Source: Chitinophaga eiseniae | GTDB taxonomy: Bacteria > Bacteroidota > Bacteroidia > Chitinophagales > Chitinophagaceae | Assembly (NCBI RefSeq): GCF_012641265.1 | Contig: NZ_JABAHZ010000004.1 | Span: 62,001-126,000 of the forward strand | Length of the DNA stretch: 64,000 bases | Reading direction: 5' to 3' | In this document: piece by piece, positions 43,866 through 52,378 of the stretch | Layout: each line of letters opens with the position of its first letter | Position numbering within the stretch: position 1 is the stretch's first letter | Made by a program: the position numbers and the translations under genes | Notes under the pieces: model-generated | Told to the model about the DNA's origin: nothing | Databases searched by the model: none | What the model saw: the letters and a program-made list of their open reading frames with translations, nothing else

Positions 43866-45356
43866 ATGAAACGAATTTTAGCTTTAGCTATAGCTATTTG
43901 CAGCCTTTGTTCGTGCAAAAAATGGCTGTCAGTAACACCGAAGTCCGAAATATCTTCTACTGAGCTATTTAAATCGGAGCAGGGGTATAAGGATGCCTTG
44001 ATGGGCGCTTATCTGCTAATGACGTCCACCAACGCCTACGGCTTTGAAAGCACTGTCGGATTGGTGGATGCACTGGCTCAGCAATACGCAATACCCGGAT
44101 CGACTCACCCTTATTATTATGCTGCTTTGTATCAGTATGATCATGCGTCTGTAGTCCCCAAAAAAGATAATATATGGAGCACTAATTATAATGCGATTGC
44201 CAATCTGAACAATATCATCAACACCATCGATGATAAGAAAAGCATGATGAACCCTGCCAACTATGCTTTGATAAAAGGAGAAGCATTGGGGCTGAGGGCT
44301 TTCCTGCATTTCGATCTATACCGGCTTTTTGGCTATGGCAACCTGGTAAGTGATCCGGCTGGCCTGGATAATAAGATACTTCCCTATGCGAACAGCTATT
44401 CCAAGAAAATCACACCTCCGGTTACCGGGAGGGCATTTCTGGATTCCGTTAAATATGATCTTTCCCGTGCAGCAGATTTGATGGCGAAATATGATTCTGT
44501 AAGTATTACGCAGGGCACAAAAAATGGTATAGACATTCCAAATGCAGATCATTTCTATGATAACAGGAAAATGAGGTTCAACTATTTCGCTGTCAGAGCA
44601 ACCCAGGCCAGGGTGTACCTGTGGCTGGGCGAGTATGACAATGCTATGGCGGCTGCCCAGGAGGTGATTACCAAAGGGCAGGGTTACCTCGTTACATTTA
44701 ATGGAGGTACTATCAATGACCCTAACCCGGTAAATAAAGATTACGCCTTCAGTACAGAGCATATCTTTTCATTGAACGTACAAAATATGTACGATTTCAT
44801 AAAGCCCTATATCGATCAGTTTGCGGCGGATGGCTTGAATACAAACTACAGTCAACTGGCGCATAGCGGAACAGTGGCTAATGACCTTTATGAGATAAAT
44901 ACCAAGCCGGGTATGTCGTTATCCGATTATCGTTATAAAGAATTGTATAAAAAAATATCATCCACCAATTATCTCCTTCTGAAGTTTACCTACGTGCCCA
45001 ATTCATCATTTAAGGACAGGATGCCCGTTATCACCCTGCCCGAGATGTATTATATCATGGCGGAGTGTTATAATGAAAAAAATGATCCGGTAACGGCGGT
45101 TAGCTATCTAAATACGGTAAGAACCAACAGGGGAATTTCCATCTTTTATAAGCTGACGGATACACTTACAAAACCAGATGTAGCGGCTGAAATTCAAAGA
45201 GAGTATAGAAAAGAGTTTGTAAGTGAAGGACAGTTATTTTATTTCTATAAAAGGAGGGGAAATATCAGTATCCCGGGAACAGCCAAAGTGATGGATAAAT
45301 CTATCTATGTTTTACCCATACCTCAGCTCGAACGCGATATGAGCAGTGGACAATAG
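43866..45356 (+). CDS. SusD/RagB-family surface lipoprotein, locus C
   Basis: A 496-residue lipoprotein from the ATG at 43866 (MKRILALAIAICSLCSC, lipobox LCSC); an in-frame ATG seven codons upstream is also possible. SusD features are KKWLSVTPKSEISSTELF, the TPR helices with GEALGLRAFLHFDLYRLFG, a YYIMAECYNE stretch, and the C-terminal YVLPIPQLERDM. It is distinct from the SusD proteins of loci A and B and belongs to the type found beside DUF4843 and PKD-like lipoproteins. The next start is tight against its stop. Confidence 0.92.
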   Translation: MKRILALAIAICSLCSCKKWLSVTPKSEISSTELFKSEQGYKDALMGAYLLMTSTNAYGFESTVGLVDALAQQYAIPGSTHPYYYAALYQYDHASVVPKKDNIWSTNYNAIANLNNIINTIDDKKSMMNPANYALIKGEALGLRAFLHFDLYRLFGYGNLVSDPAGLDNKILPYANSYSKKITPPVTGRAFLDSVKYDLSRAADLMAKYDSVSITQGTKNGIDIPNADHFYDNRKMRFNYFAVRATQARVYLWLGEYDNAMAAAQEVITKGQGYLVTFNGGTINDPNPVNKDYAFSTEHIFSLNVQNMYDFIKPYIDQFAADGLNTNYSQLAHSGTVANDLYEINTKPGMSLSDYRYKELYKKISSTNYLLLKFTYVPNSSFKDRMPVITLPEMYYIMAECYNEKNDPVTAVSYLNTVRTNRGISIFYKLTDTLTKPDVAAEIQREYRKEFVSEGQLFYFYKRRGNISIPGTAKVMDKSIYVLPIPQLERDMSSGQ

Positions 45357-45395
45357 TTGATTGATACTTGTTTTACAATGATTAAAAAGATCATA

Positions 45396-46118
45396 ATGAA
45401 AAGATTATTAATTGCGCTGGCAGGTATTATACTGATAGCTGCCTGCAAGAAAGAGCAAATAAAATTATACCAGGATACGGATCCTTCACTATATTTCACA
45501 CTTACCACGTATTCCTATTCCTTTATGACAGACCTGGATTCTACATCCAGGGTTATCTATCTACCGGTTAAACTTTCCGGCGCGTTGAAGGATTACGACA
45601 GGTCATTTACCATGCAGGTGATAAATGATACAAATACTACAGCTAATAAGGACTGGTATGAACTAAAACAGGGGACGCTACCTAAGAATAGCGTTAACGG
45701 TACGATTCCCATCGTATTGAAGCGGAATGTAACTATCGATACATCCATTATAAAATTGAAACTTGTCCTGACGCCATCTTCAACGCTGGATACCATGCCC
45801 AATGCTACTATCCAGCTTAGCTGGACAGGCAAGATCATTCAACCCATTAACTGGAACTGGTTGCGCTACTATTTTGGAACGCCTTTCTCCACGGCATGGT
45901 ATAAATTTATTATCAAGACAACCGGAAGATCTTCTTTCCCTTATTCACCCACATTAGCCAGAACAGATCCCGCAACGTGGAACATGACTCAACCTCAGAT
46001 ACAGGCCTATACCTTACAGGTAAAAGAAGCGCTCCAGTCATATAATGCGGCAAACCCAGATAATCCGCTCACGCATGATGATGGCATTTATAAAGGACAG
46101 CTGGTATCGATGCCCTGA
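45396..46118 (+). CDS. DUF4843 domain lipoprotein
   Basis: About 240 residues from the ATG at 45396 (MKRLLIALAGIILIAAC, lipobox AAC); the frame extends upstream to ATG 45378 and a TTG directly after the susD stop. YLPVKLSGALKDYDRSFTMQV is characteristic of DUF4843, a family of predicted surface lipoproteins found almost only in Bacteroidota beside SusCD. The C-terminal half (NWNWLRYYFGTPFSTAWYKF) is aromatic-rich, like a ligand-binding face. Function is unknown; position and anchor suggest a surface binding accessory of the locus C transporter. Confidence 0.87.
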   Translation: MKRLLIALAGIILIAACKKEQIKLYQDTDPSLYFTLTTYSYSFMTDLDSTSRVIYLPVKLSGALKDYDRSFTMQVINDTNTTANKDWYELKQGTLPKNSVNGTIPIVLKRNVTIDTSIIKLKLVLTPSSTLDTMPNATIQLSWTGKIIQPINWNWLRYYFGTPFSTAWYKFIIKTTGRSSFPYSPTLARTDPATWNMTQPQIQAYTLQVKEALQSYNAANPDNPLTHDDGIYKGQLVSMP

Positions 46119-46141
46119 TTTTTAACTTCAAAATTACTACA

Positions 46142-47740
46142 GTGAAGAAACTATCTTACTATATGCTCATATCTGTCGCACTACTCGGGGTATCCTGTGT
46201 AAAGGATAGATCTACTTTTAATACCCGCAAGATCACCCCGATTGTGATAGATACCACCGGCCTGAAAGCACAATTGATACAATATCAGTTTGACACGCTG
46301 CAGCTTATGCCTAAGGTTACCCAGGAAGGAATGGATTCCGGCCGTTTGAAGTACCAATGGACGATTGATGCCTACGGCGGATACGAAAGGGTAGTGGGAA
46401 CAACCAGGCGGCTGAGTACTGCGATTATAGAAAACCCTGATCCCACCCCCTATACGTTAATTTTAAGGGTAACAGACACCACAACAAATCTGAAATCAGT
46501 TTTAACCTGGTCTTTACAGGTTATTTCTCCTTTCGGGCAGGGCCTGATAGTAGCGGATACCAAAGATGGTACTACCTCAGATGCGAATCTTATTATGGCA
46601 TTCAATTTTACGTCAGGCCTGCCAACGGATAGCGCTACAACCAGGATCTTTCAGAACGCTTATAGCCGCGCCAATGGTAATCAGAAACTGGATGGCCTGG
46701 TGAAACAAGTCAACTACATGCGTTATAACAGTACCAAGGATATTACTTTTCTAACCGATCATTCATTTGTTAGAATTAATCCTAACTCATACCAATTGAC
46801 CGGTAAGGATAATGACTTGTTCGTACTGGCTCCCGGGGTGATTCAACCAAATGAAATTCAAACGGCCATAAAAACCAATCAACACCAGTATATTATCAAT
46901 AACGGAAAAGCATATGGTCGTTATGGAGAAACCAGGCAATTTGGATATTCTTTCCTGGCGCCGGATGCGTTGGGATATAGTTGCCAGAAAATCTGTGGGC
47001 TCCAGGATCCTGTATATTACCTGAAAACGGCGGGCGCATTATATGATGAAAAGAATAACCGGTTTTTATTGTTGCCACGCATGGTATTAATGAGTAACCC
47101 GTTGATGAGCTTTTCTCCAACAGACTTTTCAGATCCTGCACCGGCTTTCGATCCCAATAATATGGGGAATAAAACCTGTTTGCAAATGATAGAAGGATAT
47201 GATCAAAGAATCATTGCCATTATGAAAACAAGGGATCAGGATCAATTTTTTGTCTATCAGATAAAGTTGACAGATCCCCTTAATGGAAAAATGGGGATCA
47301 TGGCAAATGATCTGAGTAATAGCCCTGAAATAGCACAGGCTAAATTTTATACCTGCTCCAATGCAGAACAGGTGCTATTTTATGCAACAGAGAATCACGT
47401 TTACGCTACCACCTTGGAGCTGGGCAGTCCCAGTACTACCATGTTAAGATATACTACTGGCAATGGTGAAAAAATAACAGGGATGAAAATGTATACAGGA
47501 GGTGGCAGCATGTACCTCCCTAATCCCAATGCACCGAGCGACTGGAGCCAGCGAATGGTATTTTCATCGGCTAACCGGTTATTGCTGCTAAGTACTTACA
47601 ACGACGCTACAAAAGAGGGTAAAATTATCGCCATACCGCTTGAAATATTAGGTATAGGTGGCCTGGTAACTAACCCAGATTACATTAGAACTTATAGTGG
47701 ATTTGGAAAAATAACAGCATTCAGCTTACAGTCTTTATAA
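46142..47740 (+). CDS. PKD-like family lipoprotein (GTG start)
   Basis: A 532-residue lipoprotein starting at GTG 46142 (MKKLSYYMLISVALLGVSC, lipobox GVSC); an ATG seven codons later would remove the basic n-region, so GTG is preferred. The PKD-like immunoglobulin fold is at about 45-130 (LKYQWTIDAYGGYERVVGTT, then YTLILRVTDTTTNLKSVLTWSLQV). The remaining 400 residues resemble the predicted propeller-like C-terminal part of this family, with repeated strands. Such proteins sit beside SusCD and TlpA in Bacteroidota and are presumed to be surface binders; no enzyme motif is visible. Confidence 0.85.
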   Translation: MKKLSYYMLISVALLGVSCVKDRSTFNTRKITPIVIDTTGLKAQLIQYQFDTLQLMPKVTQEGMDSGRLKYQWTIDAYGGYERVVGTTRRLSTAIIENPDPTPYTLILRVTDTTTNLKSVLTWSLQVISPFGQGLIVADTKDGTTSDANLIMAFNFTSGLPTDSATTRIFQNAYSRANGNQKLDGLVKQVNYMRYNSTKDITFLTDHSFVRINPNSYQLTGKDNDLFVLAPGVIQPNEIQTAIKTNQHQYIINNGKAYGRYGETRQFGYSFLAPDALGYSCQKICGLQDPVYYLKTAGALYDEKNNRFLLLPRMVLMSNPLMSFSPTDFSDPAPAFDPNNMGNKTCLQMIEGYDQRIIAIMKTRDQDQFFVYQIKLTDPLNGKMGIMANDLSNSPEIAQAKFYTCSNAEQVLFYATENHVYATTLELGSPSTTMLRYTTGNGEKITGMKMYTGGGSMYLPNPNAPSDWSQRMVFSSANRLLLLSTYNDATKEGKIIAIPLEILGIGGLVTNPDYIRTYSGFGKITAFSLQSL

Positions 47741-47759
47741 ATTTAAAAATGAAAGAAAA

Positions 47760-48893
47760 ATGAGAGTAAATTTTTTTCTATTAGGAATGATGGTGCCATG
47801 TGCGGTATTTGCTCAGCAAGGGAAGTTCACCGTGAAGGGAAGCCTTAAAAAAGAAATAACAAAGCCAGCTATGGCGTATCTGAATTATCGCGCAGCGGAT
47901 CATGCCGTTACAGATTCCTGCATGATAGAACAGGGTAAATTCGTATTCAATGGAAGCATCGATGAAGCCAGGCAGGCACTCCTTACTGTCAATTATTTAG
48001 GATCAGGTATGAGAGGCAAGGGAATAGATCAGAGAACAATTTACCTGGAACCAGGTAGCGTAAAAATCAGCAGCAAAGATTCATTACCCGGCGCCACAAC
48101 AGCGGGATCAGCAATCAATAAGGAGCAAGATGAGCTATTGGCGGCATTAAAGCCTTCAGCCCAAAAAATGGAGACTTTCATGGCAGCGTATTATGCGTTA
48201 CCTAAAGATAAGCAAGGTGATTCTGCAGTACGCGCGGTGCTGGATAAGAGATACGCTGCCATTATAGACGAGGAAAAAGAGGCTTATTTAAGTTTTATTA
48301 AGATGCATACCCAATCTATAGTCGGGCTTGATGCGTTGAAGAAATTTGGTGGCTCAGCCGGTGATTACAGTGTTTTAATGCCTTTATATGAATCTTTTTC
48401 CGATAAGGTAAAGCAGTGCAATGCAGGAAAGAACTATGCGCAAACCCTGGCTATTATGAAGGCAACATCGGTTGGAGCTTCTGCACCTGAATTTGCGCAA
48501 AATGACACCACGGGAAAGCCTATAGCACTGACCAGTTTCAGAGGCAAATATGTATTGATTGATTTTTGGGCTTCCTGGTGTGGTCCTTGCCGCGCGGAAA
48601 ATCCCAACGTGGTAGCGGCTTATTCCACGTATCATAGTAAAGGTTTCGAGATTCTGGGCGTTTCACTGGATGATGAAAAATCCCGGAATAATTGGCTAAA
48701 TGCTATCAAACACGACGGCCTGACGTGGCAGCAGGTGTCTGATCTGAAAGGTTGGGAGAATGAAGTTGGTAGAATGTATGGCATCAGGTCAATACCTCAG
48801 AATTTCCTGATAGACCCCAGCGGTAAAATAATTGCAAAAAATTTGAGAGGTAAAGAGTTGGAGAAAAAACTGGCTGAGTTGTTTAAGTCGTAA
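47760..48893 (+). CDS. TlpA-type thioredoxin with DUF4369 N-terminal domain
   Basis: A 377-residue exported protein; the signal peptide is residues 1-18 (PCAVFAQ). The N-terminal domain (about 20-110) is DUF4369-like (FTVKGSLKKEITKPAMAYLNY), a helical linker follows, and the thioredoxin domain is about 240-375 with the redox motif Trp273-Cys274-Gly-Pro-Cys277 and the cis-Pro loop GIRSIPQNFLID. Such proteins reduce periplasmic disulfides or cytochrome c precursors. Here, last in locus C, it may maintain the imported substrate or the lipoproteins in reduced form. That role is inferred from position. Confidence 0.9.
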   Translation: MRVNFFLLGMMVPCAVFAQQGKFTVKGSLKKEITKPAMAYLNYRAADHAVTDSCMIEQGKFVFNGSIDEARQALLTVNYLGSGMRGKGIDQRTIYLEPGSVKISSKDSLPGATTAGSAINKEQDELLAALKPSAQKMETFMAAYYALPKDKQGDSAVRAVLDKRYAAIIDEEKEAYLSFIKMHTQSIVGLDALKKFGGSAGDYSVLMPLYESFSDKVKQCNAGKNYAQTLAIMKATSVGASAPEFAQNDTTGKPIALTSFRGKYVLIDFWASWCGPCRAENPNVVAAYSTYHSKGFEILGVSLDDEKSRNNWLNAIKHDGLTWQQVSDLKGWENEVGRMYGIRSIPQNFLIDPSGKIIAKNLRGKELEKKLAELFKS

Positions 48894-48957
48894 AAGCAAT
48901 GCGTAGCCTCTAAGTCAACAGCCGGTCAAAGAGGTATTTTTTGCTAAGAACCAAATG

Positions 48958-48990
48958 GGAGGCGCCTCAAAGATATCTTGAAGCGCCTCC
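48958..48990. terminator. Palindromic terminator, end of locus C
   Basis: A GC-rich palindrome of 33 bases (GGAGGCGC pairing with GCGCCTCC, plus a further paired inner part with one mismatch) lies between the TlpA gene and the convergent ProXp-ala-like gene. It may serve both strands. Confidence 0.65.
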
Positions 48991-49042
48991 TATACATTAT
49001 CCAGGTCCATTTACCACCAAAATGGTGCTAAAATATACTGGA

Positions 49043-49582
49043 TTAGAGCTCAATAATCTTTGGTGGATGGTCCGCGTGCTCCAGGAAGTGATGCATTACC
49101 CAATCCATGGGTACCTTCATATAACCCGTGGTGGTACCGTCGCTGCAGCCATACCATTCTTCCAACAAAATATCTTTGTCAATAATCACTTGTATCTGAC
49201 GCGCTTTATCCAGCATAATCCCGAAGATAGTAGTCGCTCCAACCGAGGTGCCCAACATGCTATCCAGCAACTCCACCGGCGCAAACGACAGCCGTGAGAT
49301 GCCCAATGCGGCGCTGAGGTCTTTCGTTTTAAATGGCTTATCAGCAGTGGTAACAAACAGATAGAAACTGGTTTGCTGCCGGTTACAGAGAAATAACGTT
49401 TTGACTGTTTTCATATCCAGCCGCTCATTAATCCGGATACAGTCCTCCATCGTGATCGCTTCGTCGTTATCTACCCGTTCAAATGGCACGGCTAATTTTT
49501 CTAATGTATCATAAACCATTTCCTGTAAAGGTGTTTTGAAGGTAACAGGAGCGGTGGTTTTAGGTTCGCTTACGTAAATCAT
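49043..49582 (-). CDS. Prolyl-tRNA editing protein, ProXp-ala-like (YbaK/ProX fold)
   Basis: A 179-residue protein of the YbaK/prolyl-tRNA synthetase-associated domain family, to which the freestanding Ala-tRNA(Pro) deacylases belong. Family text includes TLFLCNRQQTSFYLFVTTADK, the strand LSFAPVELLDSMLGTSVGATTIFG, and VIIDKDILLEEWYGC, which is the ProXp-ala subgroup pattern. It hydrolyses mischarged Ala-tRNA(Pro) in the cytoplasm. The ProRS in this window (61742-63217) is of the short type without an inserted editing domain, so a trans-editing protein is expected. The gene is monocistronic. Confidence 0.88.
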   Translation of the reverse strand: MIYVSEPKTTAPVTFKTPLQEMVYDTLEKLAVPFERVDNDEAITMEDCIRINERLDMKTVKTLFLCNRQQTSFYLFVTTADKPFKTKDLSAALGISRLSFAPVELLDSMLGTSVGATTIFGIMLDKARQIQVIIDKDILLEEWYGCSDGTTTGYMKVPMDWVMHHFLEHADHPPKIIEL

Positions 49583-49714
49583 TTATGAAACGGGTTTAGG
49601 TATAATTTGTTATTAATGTACGAATTTAAAAGAGAGAACGAATAAGCGGTGGTTACAACTACCAATATTTTTAGCTAACTTCCACATTTGTGTGGATCTT
49701 ATTTAATTCTTTCT

Positions 49715-50161
49715 ATGGAATCTAAGGCTGCTAAACAGATTGGAGGAAAATCTGCCTTTGTTGCGGTATTATTTGCCGTCATTGTTTTAGAAATTTTCTG
49801 GCTGATGATGGGTACTGGGGGAGACTTGGCCAATGACCTGATTTTCTTTATAGCAGCCCAGGCAAATATATTTGTTGTTACTTTTTTTATACTTCTGTTT
49901 AGCACTACTTATTTTTTAGGCAGATACGCGGGAAGGGATATCTTAATCCGTAACAAAAATCATATTTGGATAGGAATTAAATACGCTTTATTGACAAGTG
50001 TGATCAATTGGATCTATCTACTCATTATTTATCAGGTAAATCACATCCTGGAACATGCCTGGAATGCCGTCATCGAAGCCCTGCTGACTTTGACTATTGC
50101 AATATTCATGGCGTGGATGTTTGCGATGAAGAGAATTCGGTTGAAAGCAGGAAGGGGATAG
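49715..50161 (+). CDS. Four-helix membrane protein, unknown
   Basis: A 148-residue integral membrane protein from the ATG at 49715 (MESKAAKQIGG); the frame extends to a TTG further upstream. Four predicted membrane helices are at about 12-32, 42-64, 86-106 and 113-138. I do not recognise a named family; small positively charged loops (FLGRYAGRDILIRNKNH) place the loops inside. It is monocistronic and ends in a terminator that also faces the tRNA-Leu side. No function is suggested. Confidence 0.7.
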   Translation: MESKAAKQIGGKSAFVAVLFAVIVLEIFWLMMGTGGDLANDLIFFIAAQANIFVVTFFILLFSTTYFLGRYAGRDILIRNKNHIWIGIKYALLTSVINWIYLLIIYQVNHILEHAWNAVIEALLTLTIAIFMAWMFAMKRIRLKAGRG

Positions 50162-50181
50162 CTGCAGAAAATACTGTAAAC

Positions 50182-50210
50182 AAAAAAACCGCTCCAAGAG
50201 CGGTTTTTTT
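50182..50210. terminator. Bidirectional terminator; probable original tRNA-Leu terminator
   Basis: A perfect 13-bp stem including A/T tails (50182-50194 with 50198-50210) and a 3-base loop ends in a T-run on the plus strand and an equal run on the minus strand. On the minus strand it directly follows the displaced tRNA-Leu tail at 50217-50228, as a tRNA terminator would. Confidence 0.85.
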
Positions 50211-50216
50211 GTTTTT

Positions 50217-50228
50217 GTGCCCAGAACT
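50217..50228 (+). repeat. Displaced attachment-site half (attR-like)
   Basis: The 12 bases GTGCCCAGAACT are identical to 52379-52390, the 3' end of tRNA-Leu. The copy here is followed at once by different sequence, as expected of the far end of an element integrated in that tRNA gene. Confidence 0.7.
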
Positions 50229-50449
50229 TGCTTAGTTTCCGACCGTCTTTTATTGGCATCCCAAAGAAATACGGAATATTTTTAATATGTTGTACTATTT
50301 ATTGCACTTATTAATAAGTAAGCCAACACTGTAACTGCCCTCTACAAACTTATCAGACGAAAATGTCGCAAAACACCCTATGTATGGCGTGTTTGCACAG
50401 CCTTCGATTTATCATACTTGTGCATCTTTACATCCTAAATTTCAAGAAA

Positions 50450-51121
50450 ATGATAAATAAAGAAACCGCTATTGTTTTGGCAAAACTTTCCATAGCAGCA
50501 GCAATGACTTATCATCTTTTAATAAGTGTATTAATTTTCATTAGACCGGACTTAGACCCATATTGGCATCCATTAAGTGAATACGCCATTGGTTCTTATG
50601 GATGGATGATGTCTTTAGCATTTATTATTTCATCATTCAGTTATGGAATATTGCTATTTAACATTAAATCGCATGTAAAAGGATTTTTTGGAAAACTTGG
50701 ATTGGTCATTTTATTTATCTGCTGTGCAGGAACTTTTTGTGTTGGAGTGTTTACCACCGACCCTTTAACGACTGCACCTGATAAAATATCAACAACAGGT
50801 TTAATTCACATGTTTTCAGGTATGGCAGGTTTGTTTCTTTTTCCAATTGCTGCGTTATTGATTAACATAAGCATTGCTTTAAAAAATAAATCATGGGCTG
50901 CGGCAAAGAAAGTTTTGATATGGACTTCAGTTATACCATTACTTGGCTTAGTCGGTTTTATTATTCATCTCTCTATTTATGTAATACCAAAAGGCGACTA
51001 CGCATATGGACCCGATGTCCCATTAGGCTATCCACCTCGTTTACTTTTTTTAACTTATTTGGTATGGCTAATAATCTTAAACATACAACTTATTAGAATT
51101 CAAAAATCAAATCACAATTAA
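50450..51121 (+). CDS. DUF998 family membrane protein
   Basis: A 223-residue inner-membrane protein from the ATG at 50450 (MINKETAIVLAKL); the ORF extends 29 residues upstream without family character. Six hydrophobic helices are visible, with RPDLDPYWHPLSEYAIGSYGW (including the HPLSEYAIG motif) and GVFTTDPL after the fourth segment, typical of DUF998. Function is unknown. It is AT-rich relative to the flanks and lies within the presumed element, 11 bases before the DUF1801 gene, so the two are probably co-transcribed cargo. Confidence 0.85.
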   Translation: MINKETAIVLAKLSIAAAMTYHLLISVLIFIRPDLDPYWHPLSEYAIGSYGWMMSLAFIISSFSYGILLFNIKSHVKGFFGKLGLVILFICCAGTFCVGVFTTDPLTTAPDKISTTGLIHMFSGMAGLFLFPIAALLINISIALKNKSWAAAKKVLIWTSVIPLLGLVGFIIHLSIYVIPKGDYAYGPDVPLGYPPRLLFLTYLVWLIILNIQLIRIQKSNHN

Positions 51122-51132
51122 AGTTAGCAATC

Positions 51133-51498
51133 ATGGCAACATCAAAATTTAAAACAGTTGCAGAGTATTTTGCAAAGCAACCTGAAGATACCCAAAAAAC
51201 ATTACTTGCTTTAAAGAAAATAATTTTAAAAACTGCTCCCAATGCGGAAGAGTTAATTAATTATGATATTCCAGCCTACGCTTTAGTAAAAGGCGGCAAA
51301 CGAGACAAGCAAATTATGATTGCTGGGTATAAAAAGTTTGCAGGATTTTATGTAGGAACAGGGATTTTGCAAAACTTTGCAAAAGAGTTATCGGAATATG
51401 TCGTAGGCAAAGCATCCGTACAGTTTCCCAACAATCAACCATTGCCAGAAAAATTAATCATTGAAATTATTCAATTTAAGAAAAAGCAAATTTCATAA
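51133..51498 (+). CDS. DUF1801 domain protein (YdhG-like)
   Basis: A 121-residue soluble protein of the DUF1801/YdhG superfamily: KFKTVAEYFAKQPEDTQKTL at the N-terminus and the motif ELINYDIPAYALVKGGK, in which IPAY is the family hallmark, then FAGFYVGTG. Some relatives bind iron or frataxin partners, but most are uncharacterised. It follows the DUF998 gene and shares its low GC content, and it is the last plus-strand gene of the presumed element. After its stop, 88 bases separate it from the recombinase remnant. Confidence 0.87.
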   Translation: MATSKFKTVAEYFAKQPEDTQKTLLALKKIILKTAPNAEELINYDIPAYALVKGGKRDKQIMIAGYKKFAGFYVGTGILQNFAKELSEYVVGKASVQFPNNQPLPEKLIIEIIQFKKKQIS

Positions 51499-51586
51499 CC
51501 AGTAATAACATCAACCATTAACATCAATATGGTTTCGGTTTCGGCTTCGAATGACATAGCATAACGGTTATCATAAAAAACTCAAA

Positions 51587-51984
51587 TCATGTAAACCTGT
51601 TATGTTTTAGATTACTCTGCGCTGGTACTTCTTCTGTGGGATTGGTGATAAAATATTTGTCCGTTGTAGCTGCCTTTATTACCCACTTAAACCGGGAATA
51701 GTAATTGGATGGCGTGTCACCATTGAATTTATCTAAAAGATAACGCCTAAAACGCTTACATATATTTTCGGTAATCTCAACTGGTGAAATGAAGTCCTTT
51801 CCAAGGAAAGCCTTAAAATGTGCAAAAGAATTAATGCTTCCCTATTGAAATTCTTCTGTTCGGGATTCTTTGGGTTGACATAAGTGAATACTCCGGTGGA
51901 GGGGCGTTGTCCAGGCTTCCTTCCATAGCCATAAAAGTAAAAGACTTTATCCCGTTTTCTATTCAGCTTTTCTCCGATGTTCAT
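51587..51984 (-). pseudogene. Tyrosine recombinase (integrase) remnant, frameshifted and truncated
   Basis: Starting at the ATG at 51984, the N-terminal arm-DNA-binding region of a Bacteroidota phage-type integrase is recognisable (GRKPGQRPSTGVFTYVNPKN, then NREAL). The reading then moves to another frame, where the core-binding domain continues (AHFKAFLGKDFISPVEIT, then SNYYSRFKWVIKAA) until a TGA at 51587-51589. Known relatives have roughly 50 residues between these two parts and a further catalytic domain of about 200 residues with the Arg-His-Arg-Tyr residues, both absent here. The protein cannot be active. It lies between the cargo genes and the tRNA, as expected of an integrase at an attachment site. 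Confidence 0.85.
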
Positions 51985-52255
51985 AGGTTAACTGTTTTAA
52001 GGTTAGAAAAGGAGAGGCTCAATAGATGTGCCGTGCCAGATAAAAAGAACCAGCCTACCGGCAACACCATTAGCAACCGGTAAAAGCTGTGAAAATGTGA
52101 ACAAAAGAATTTTTTAAAAATATTCTTTTGAAACTTTGTCAGATACGACATTTCGGTGTTTGCGTAACTGACATAAGTAATTAAAGAGATAAAGGCAGTA
52201 AATAGATGTTCGGGAATAATGTTACTTCCAATGCAGTAAGGAAGCACAAACAAAG

Positions 52256-52333
52256 TGAGTGTCATTGTGAGTGTCAATTGAGTGTCGTAAATAGTGGGAG
52301 AAAGCACTAAAAAGCGTGGATTTTTGACACTCG
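52256..52333. repeat. Short repeats next to the attachment site (possible integrase arm sites)
   Basis: TGAGTGTCA occurs at 52256-52264 and 52268-52276, the variant TGAGTGTCG at 52279-52287, and an inverted copy TGACACTCG at 52325-52333. Direct copies are spaced 11-12 bases apart, close to one helical turn. Such arrays are arm-type sites in integrases that have an arm-binding N-domain. This reading is inference. The rest of 51985-52255 shows no convincing gene. Confidence 0.5.
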
Positions 52334-52343
52334 TGGAAATAAA

Positions 52344-52374
52344 AAAGGTCGTAGATCAATCGTCTACAACCTTT
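52344..52374 (-). terminator. Current tRNA-Leu terminator (element-supplied)
   Basis: A 12-bp stem (52344-52355 with 52363-52374; one G-U pair) lies five bases downstream of the tRNA on the minus strand and ends in a T-run. It lies inside the element boundary. Confidence 0.75.
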
Positions 52375-52378
52375 TATC

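Noticed and set aside
20115..48893. CRISPR arrays or other regularly spaced repeats in the SusCD block
   Set aside because: Similarity between loci comes from paralogous genes; no short repeat-spacer array was seen.
51981..52307. A 108-residue minus-strand open frame between the recombinase remnant and tRNA-Leu
   Set aside because: It has hydrophobic, low-information text without family character, overlaps the repeat array, and reads like the leader of the lost integrase region.
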